Under the pieces are notes generated by a model, which made no database searches, was not told where the DNA came from, and saw only the letters and a list, made by a program, of their open reading frames with translations. A DNA stretch of 64,000 bases. Source: Granulicella sp. S156 (GTDB lineage Bacteria > Acidobacteriota > Terriglobia > Terriglobales > Acidobacteriaceae). Below are positions 59,845-64,000 of the stretch, piece after piece. Where the stretch lies: assembly GCF_009766105.1 (NCBI RefSeq), contig NZ_LMUH01000013.1, forward strand, positions 723,930 to 787,929. The letters are read 5' to 3'. Each line of letters begins with the position of its first letter. The stretch's first letter is position 1. Both the position numbers and the translations under genes were made by a program.

Positions 59845-61548
59845 CTACTTCGCGACATCGCGGTCATAGATGATCTCTCCGCCAAGCAAAGTCAGATCCA
59901 CCTTGACCGCATCGATCTCCGTGGGATCGATCTCAAAGATATCTCTGGAGAGAACGATCAGGTCCGCCAACTGTCCTGCCCGGACGGACCCTTTGATCCT
60001 CTCTTCGCCTTCGGCATACGCGGCGTTGACTGTGTATGCCTGTACGGCCTGTGCGACCGTAACCTTCTCCTGCGGCATCCACCCCTTCGGATTCTTCCCG
60101 TCAATCGTGCGGCGAGTCACCGCAGCGTATATCCCGATGAGGGGAGAGAGCGGAGCAACAGGCCAATCCGATCCAAACGCAACGACCGCACCGGAGTCCA
60201 TCAACGAGCGAAAGGCGTAGGTCGTTTGAATGCGCTTTGGCCCAATCCGTTTCTCGGCCCAACGGCCGTCGTCGATGGCATGGAACGGCTGAACCGAGGC
60301 AATCACATGCAGCTTCGCGAAACGGGGAATGTCCTCAGGCAGCAGCGTCTGCGCATGCTCGATGCGGTCGCGCCGGTCGCGGGGGCCGTCCTCCTTCTCG
60401 AGACGTTCGTAGAAATCAAGGATGGCGTGATTTCCCCGATCTCCAATCGCATGTGTGATCAGCTGCAGTCCAGCCTGGTCAGCCTGCTTGAACGCGGCAT
60501 ACATCTCCTCAGGATGCTGCATGGTGTCGCTGGCGATCCCGTAGTTAGAGGGATTGTCCGTATAGGGCGCCGTAAACCATGCGGTCGAGGCACCAAGCCC
60601 GCCGTCGGCAAAGCTCTTCAGGCAGCCTATGTGGAAGAATTCATTGCCAAAGCCTGCCTCAATGCCGAGCTCTTCCATCTGCTTGCCGTAGCCAACTCCG
60701 AAGCACTCAGCCACCCTCACCTTCAGCTTGCCTTGCCGCGCGAGGGACTGTAGCGCCTGTAGCTTCAGCGGTCCCATGGAATCCGTAGCGCTGATGGCCA
60801 TGTCCTGAATGCTGGTGACGCCATTCTCCGCAGCCACCTTCTGGGTGGCGAGAAAGTACCTTTCAAAGTCCTGTTCTGTCTCGGCGGGGATGACAGATTC
60901 GATGAGAGACTTCGCTGCATCTTTGAAGATGCCGGTCGGGTTTCCATCAGCGTCCCGCAGGATCACGCCGCCCGGAACATCTTTGGTATTGCGATCGACA
61001 CCGGCCAGCTTCATCGCATAGGCATTCGCCAGAATCATGTGCAGGTCCGTGCGTGCGACTGCAACAGGATTGTCGGGAGTTACATCATCGATCAGTTGGT
61101 GAGTAGGCAGAGCAATGGGCGTCCATCTCTGCTCGTCCCATAGTCCATTGAGTATCCAGGATCCCTTCGGCGCAGTCTTCGCAAACTCCGCGATGCGCTG
61201 CCGAAACTCTGCCACGCTCCTGGCGTCTGTGAGATGGACTCCGAGGATATTGGCGCCGCCCAGCGGCACATGAACGTGTGCATCGTTAAATCCAGCGAGA
61301 ACCAGCCGGCCATGGAGTTGGATAATCTTTGCCGCTGGCCCCGCTAGTTTGAGCATCGCCTCGGAACCGCCCACTGCCAGTATGCGATCTCCCTGAATCG
61401 CAACCGCCTCAGCCTGCGGCTGCGACGCCACTCCGGTCCAAACCTTGCCTCCCATCAGAACCAGATCGGCACTACTTTGAGCCCGCATCCTCGGAGCTAC
61501 AAGGAAGAGAAAGGCCAACGGCAAAGCTGCGATCTTGCGAAAACCCAT
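59845..61548 (-). CDS. YtcJ-like amidohydrolase, exported
   Basis: 567 residues from the ATG at 61548 (GGGGGAC upstream; a TTG four codons earlier is the alternative), with a signal peptide ending RMRAQSS. It is of the Amidohydro_3 type: GFNDAHVHVPLGGAN gives the HxH metal motif, LITHAIGDRGNHAILDFYERLE and RIEHAQTLL further His ligands, and AFGSDWPVAPLSPLIGIYAAVTR the Asp. Many acidobacterial genomes hold exported YtcJ-like enzymes; substrates are mostly unknown. It follows the PaiB-like gene in the same direction, separated by a 19-bp inverted repeat. Confidence 0.87.
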   Translation of the reverse strand: MGFRKIAALPLAFLFLVAPRMRAQSSADLVLMGGKVWTGVASQPQAEAVAIQGDRILAVGGSEAMLKLAGPAAKIIQLHGRLVLAGFNDAHVHVPLGGANILGVHLTDARSVAEFRQRIAEFAKTAPKGSWILNGLWDEQRWTPIALPTHQLIDDVTPDNPVAVARTDLHMILANAYAMKLAGVDRNTKDVPGGVILRDADGNPTGIFKDAAKSLIESVIPAETEQDFERYFLATQKVAAENGVTSIQDMAISATDSMGPLKLQALQSLARQGKLKVRVAECFGVGYGKQMEELGIEAGFGNEFFHIGCLKSFADGGLGASTAWFTAPYTDNPSNYGIASDTMQHPEEMYAAFKQADQAGLQLITHAIGDRGNHAILDFYERLEKEDGPRDRRDRIEHAQTLLPEDIPRFAKLHVIASVQPFHAIDDGRWAEKRIGPKRIQTTYAFRSLMDSGAVVAFGSDWPVAPLSPLIGIYAAVTRRTIDGKNPKGWMPQEKVTVAQAVQAYTVNAAYAEGEERIKGSVRAGQLADLIVLSRDIFEIDPTEIDAVKVDLTLLGGEIIYDRDVAK

Positions 61549-61585
61549 AGTGTCCCCCAACCGTTTCTATTGCCACGACATAAGA

Positions 61586-61641
61586 GGTTGTCAGTTCTCA
61601 GTTGTCAGTTCATCGTTGTCTTCAACTGAGAACTGACAACC
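61586..61641. repeat. 19-bp perfect inverted repeat
   Basis: GGTTGTCAGTTCTCAGTTG at 61586-61604 pairs exactly with 61623-61641 around an 18-nt loop that repeats GTCAGTT and GTTGTC. It lies between two leftward genes and may end the PaiB-like transcript or be a dispersed repeat of simple composition. Confidence 0.6.
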
Positions 61642-61684
61642 GAGAACGGACAACTCACCCGACACCGAATCATGTGGCCCCGCA

Positions 61685-62317
61685 CTACTCTCGCCCCTCG
61701 TTATACCGATACACCATCGATCCCAAAGCCATGTCGCCAGGACTCTCCGACTTCAACAGCCGCTCAGCAACAGCCATCGCATCGCGTTTGGGCTCGTCCT
61801 GTCCAAGCTTGAACTTAGCTTCGAGCCGTTCAATGTGCAACTCAAAACCGAGAATGGCAGGCAGCCTGCGCAAGATGTCTGCTGGAGGAATCTCCTGCGT
61901 GCTCCATCCCTGCGGAATATTCTTCTCGCTGCGCTGGGTAAGATTTTCGACGGCCTCATGCAGCTGGTCCTGATCCTGAAAGACCAGCGACCCATAACAA
62001 TGAACCGCGCTGTAGTAAACCGTAGGCGGCATATCGCGGCTAGGGTACCAACTGGCAGTGATGTAGCGGCTGGGGCCATGGAAGACGGCCAGCGCGGGTT
62101 CTTGTAGATCCTTGAGCGCCGCAGCATGCGCGTTGGCCCGCGAGAGATGGCTGGTCAATACGCCCTTCGCTCCGCGCGCCGCATCCAGCACAAAGGGAAG
62201 ATTCGTCACATCTGGACCATTCTCACCATTCGAGACCAGAAGGCCCCACGGGTTCTGCTGGATGATATCGAATACATCTTGCTGGGACTGAGGCATCCAG
62301 CTGGGTCGTACAAACAT
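61685..62317 (-). CDS. PaiB-like FMN-binding negative regulator
   Basis: 210 residues from the ATG at 62317. The sequence is typical of the PaiB/FMN_bind_2 family: MFVRPSWMPQSQQDVFDIIQQNPWGLL, NLPFVLD, LTSHLSRANAHAAAL, LAVFHGPSRYITASWYPSRDMPPTVYY and a C-terminal IPPADILRRLPAILGFELHIERLEAKFKL. PaiB acts in Bacillus with PaiA as a repressor of sporulation and protease genes; the split-barrel fold binds a flavin. Here paiA is absent. It is divergent in function from any neighbour and nothing links it to the MocR gene upstream. Confidence 0.88.
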   Translation of the reverse strand: MFVRPSWMPQSQQDVFDIIQQNPWGLLVSNGENGPDVTNLPFVLDAARGAKGVLTSHLSRANAHAAALKDLQEPALAVFHGPSRYITASWYPSRDMPPTVYYSAVHCYGSLVFQDQDQLHEAVENLTQRSEKNIPQGWSTQEIPPADILRRLPAILGFELHIERLEAKFKLGQDEPKRDAMAVAERLLKSESPGDMALGSMVYRYNEGRE

Positions 62318-62687
62318 GAGGCCACCACGGATTGATAAGGTTCTCAAATTCTGATCGAGATCGTGGAACCAGTAAAGAGCCAGAAATCACCGACCGCATG
62401 AGGCCAGATGGTGCAAAGAAGTGGTGTCGTTGTTCTTGCTTTTCTAGTTGTCATTCCGAGCGCAGTGAGGAACCTGCTTTCTCCCGTTTTTGCTCAATTT
62501 GGCTTTGCCCCGGAACCTGCGGGATACATCTGCTGTGGCAAGGACCGGAAGGGCCCGGTTTCAACCGGGCCGTAAAAGCCGGGCGAAAAGCCCACACTGC
62601 GCTGCCGCAGGCCGGAGTGAAGGCGCAGCCGCAACGACTGAATTGCTTTCCTCCGTGCAACCGAAGATGCACGGCAAACGACTGCCC
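62318..62687. repeat. Repeat-filled spacer with REP-like hairpins
   Basis: This 370-bp spacer has no gene. It contains the GTCATTCCGAGCGCAGTGAG motif (from 62450), the hairpin GGCCCGGTT-TC-AACCGGGCC (62552-62571), a second small hairpin GGGC-GAAAA-GCCC (62581-62593), and CTGCGC/GGCGCAG arms to about 62630. The first motif is related to the repeats at 45528 and 54739. Confidence 0.6.
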
Positions 62688-64000
62688 TCAGCTTTTATCC
62701 AGCCCCAGCCTCAGCATCTTCTCAACCCCGCGCCGAATCTGTGCCGGCGTAAACGCCGTAAACCCGAACACAAGCCCCCGATCTGCATGAACGTGGGCAT
62801 AGTGCGAAAGCGCCGGCACATCAAGCCCACCTGCTCGAAGCTTCTCCGACCAGGCCCTGTCATCGTACCCAGCGGGCAGAAATCCCGTCAGATTCATCCC
62901 TCCATCCCGATAGCGAAAGTCCAGCGGAAGACTGCACCGTTGCATCGCCTCGAGAAACGTCTGCTGCCGCTCGGCATAGTTCTTCCGGCAGCGCCGTATA
63001 TGGGAGTAGAAAGCGCCGCTATCCAGAAACTCCGCCAGCGTGGCCTGATCGATCATGGGCCCGTGGTCCTCGGCGGTGCTCTTCAGCTCCGTAAAAGGTT
63101 CCACCAGCGATTTTGGAAGTACGGCATACCCCAGCCGCAGGGAAGGGAAGAGCAGCTTGCTGAACGTGCCGACATAGATCACTCGATTGCCGGAGTCGAG
63201 ACTCTGCAGGCTTGGCATCGGCGGCGCGATATAGCGAAACTCTGAGTCGTAGTCATCTTCGACGATCCATGCGTTGGTACTGATGGCGTCCTTGACCAGG
63301 GCTAGGCGGCGCACCAGCGAGAGCGAGGGCCCCGTCGGAAACTGGCGCGAGGGCGTGACATACACAATCGAGGCGGGCTCGGACTCGAGCGACGGAATCT
63401 GCACGCCCTGTTGATCGATCGGGAGGTACCGAATGTTGGCTCCCACCGACTTCCAGGCGCGAACAGCACCCACATAGCCGGGATCTTCCATGAACACCGT
63501 GTCGTTTTGCTGGAGCAGCAGATTCGCAAGCAGGTAGAGCGCCTGCTGCGACCCGGAGGTGATGGCAATCTGCCACCACTCGCAAACCACTCCACGGCTG
63601 TCGCGGAGGTAAGCAGCAAGGTTCTCTCGCAGCGGCTTGAAACCCAGCACGGCCTCTGAGTTGTAATGCAGCAGACTCCGGTTGGTGCTTCGCAGCGCCC
63701 TCCCTCTGAGCCTGTTCCATATAGCCAGGGGGAAGAGCTGGACATCGGGCTGGCACGGACGAAAGGGCTTTGGCCCATCGGAGTAGCTGGCCGTAGGCAC
63801 ACGGACATCGGCATGGATCTCCCGCTGCTTCTCGGAACGCTGCGCCGCGGAGCGCAGCTCGGGAGCCGTATCGGAGACGAAGACGCGAGACCGTACGTGA
63901 CTGTTGAGGTAGCCTTCGCTGACAAGGCGTTCATAGGCATAGACCACCGTATTGCGGGAAACTTTGAGCTCGGCGGCAAGCTCCCGGGTCGAGGGCAGAG
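62688..64000 (-). CDS. MocR/PdxR-type GntR regulator with aminotransferase domain, partial
   Basis: The frame is open at the right edge, so the first ~20-30 residues lie outside; ~436 residues are visible. It starts within the winged helix (LPSTRELAAELKVSRNTVVYAYERL), followed by a fold-type I aminotransferase domain: LYLLANLLLQQNDTVFMEDPGY, WIVEDDYDSEFRY and VGTFSKLLFPSLRLGY with the PLP-binding Lys. MocR regulators use PLP with an amino ligand to control genes such as pdxS/pdxT or GABA/ectoine use. The neighbour it would face is beyond the window, so the target is unknown. Confidence 0.92.
   Translation of the reverse strand, partial: LPSTRELAAELKVSRNTVVYAYERLVSEGYLNSHVRSRVFVSDTAPELRSAAQRSEKQREIHADVRVPTASYSDGPKPFRPCQPDVQLFPLAIWNRLRGRALRSTNRSLLHYNSEAVLGFKPLRENLAAYLRDSRGVVCEWWQIAITSGSQQALYLLANLLLQQNDTVFMEDPGYVGAVRAWKSVGANIRYLPIDQQGVQIPSLESEPASIVYVTPSRQFPTGPSLSLVRRLALVKDAISTNAWIVEDDYDSEFRYIAPPMPSLQSLDSGNRVIYVGTFSKLLFPSLRLGYAVLPKSLVEPFTELKSTAEDHGPMIDQATLAEFLDSGAFYSHIRRCRKNYAERQQTFLEAMQRCSLPLDFRYRDGGMNLTGFLPAGYDDRAWSEKLRAGGLDVPALSHYAHVHADRGLVFGFTAFTPAQIRRGVEKMLRLGLDKS

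Noticed and set aside
59398..60753. 451-codon open frame on the plus strand
   Set aside because: It overlaps the TetR gene in another frame and runs antisense to the YtcJ-like amidohydrolase; both have clear motifs, and this translation has none.
62490..63245. 251-codon open frame on the plus strand
   Set aside because: It starts in the repeat-filled spacer and runs antisense to the aminotransferase domain of the MocR gene; no family features.
1..64000. tRNA, rRNA, tmRNA or other known RNA genes, and insertion sequences
   Set aside because: By-eye reading of all spacers found no cloverleaf-like segment with a TTCRANNC arm and no transposase-like protein; a covariance-model search would be needed to exclude short RNAs fully.

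Overview
The window looks like chromosome from an acidobacterium of the Terriglobales/Acidobacteriaceae type. This is inferred from the three very large Oar-like TonB-dependent receptors with an N-terminal carboxypeptidase-regulatory-like domain, the many secreted glycoside hydrolases, the mixed ATG/GTG/TTG starts and moderate-to-high G+C, and the GTCATYC-type dispersed repeats. No tRNA, rRNA, CRISPR array, transposase or phage gene was recognised.

Region 1 (1-9.7 kb) holds the end of a cupredoxin-like protein, a secreted YncE-type beta-propeller, two secreted ThuA-like proteins, receptor 1 and a GH116 beta-glucosidase/glucosylceramidase. Region 2 (9.7-19.2 kb) reads as an amino-sugar module: GH20 hexosaminidase, double-thioredoxin protein, Tat-exported TIM-barrel protein, a ROK repressor, and divergently from it a SIS-domain (GlcN-6-P deaminase-like) protein, a sugar MFS porter and a ROK sugar kinase. 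Region 3 (19.2-27.9 kb) is a small LacI regulon: a discoidin-containing glycoside hydrolase, the LacI repressor and receptor 2, with matching operators on the divergent hydrolase/lacI promoters and on the receptor promoter, followed by an APC permease.

Region 4 (28-31.4 kb) is a divergent pair of secretin-family proteins without any visible secretion partner. Region 5 (31.4-45.5 kb) is a second glycan region: GH20, GH29 alpha-L-fucosidase, a DeoR repressor, receptor 3, a metal-dependent hydrolase, and a PfkB kinase-agaS-gatZ operon for galactosamine/tagatose-6-phosphate. An AgaR-like operator lies in front of it, and there is no catalytic tagatose-bisphosphate aldolase subunit. A GH20 plus GH29 plus GH116 plus AgaS set suggests use of fucosylated, HexNAc-containing glycans or glycolipids such as those of eukaryotes.

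Region 6 (45.5-64 kb) is mostly housekeeping and regulation: Lrp/AsnC regulator, peptide deformylase, HtpG, HrpB helicase, an ECF sigma/zinc anti-sigma/OmpH-like operon, an SGNH esterase, CutC with a GntR/HutC regulator, an MFS exporter, VOC protein, TetR regulator, YtcJ-like amidohydrolase, PaiB-like protein and a MocR-type regulator cut by the window end. REP-like hairpins, a 189-bp terminal-inverted-repeat element with a 53-bp tandem duplication, and dispersed repeats fill the spacers here.
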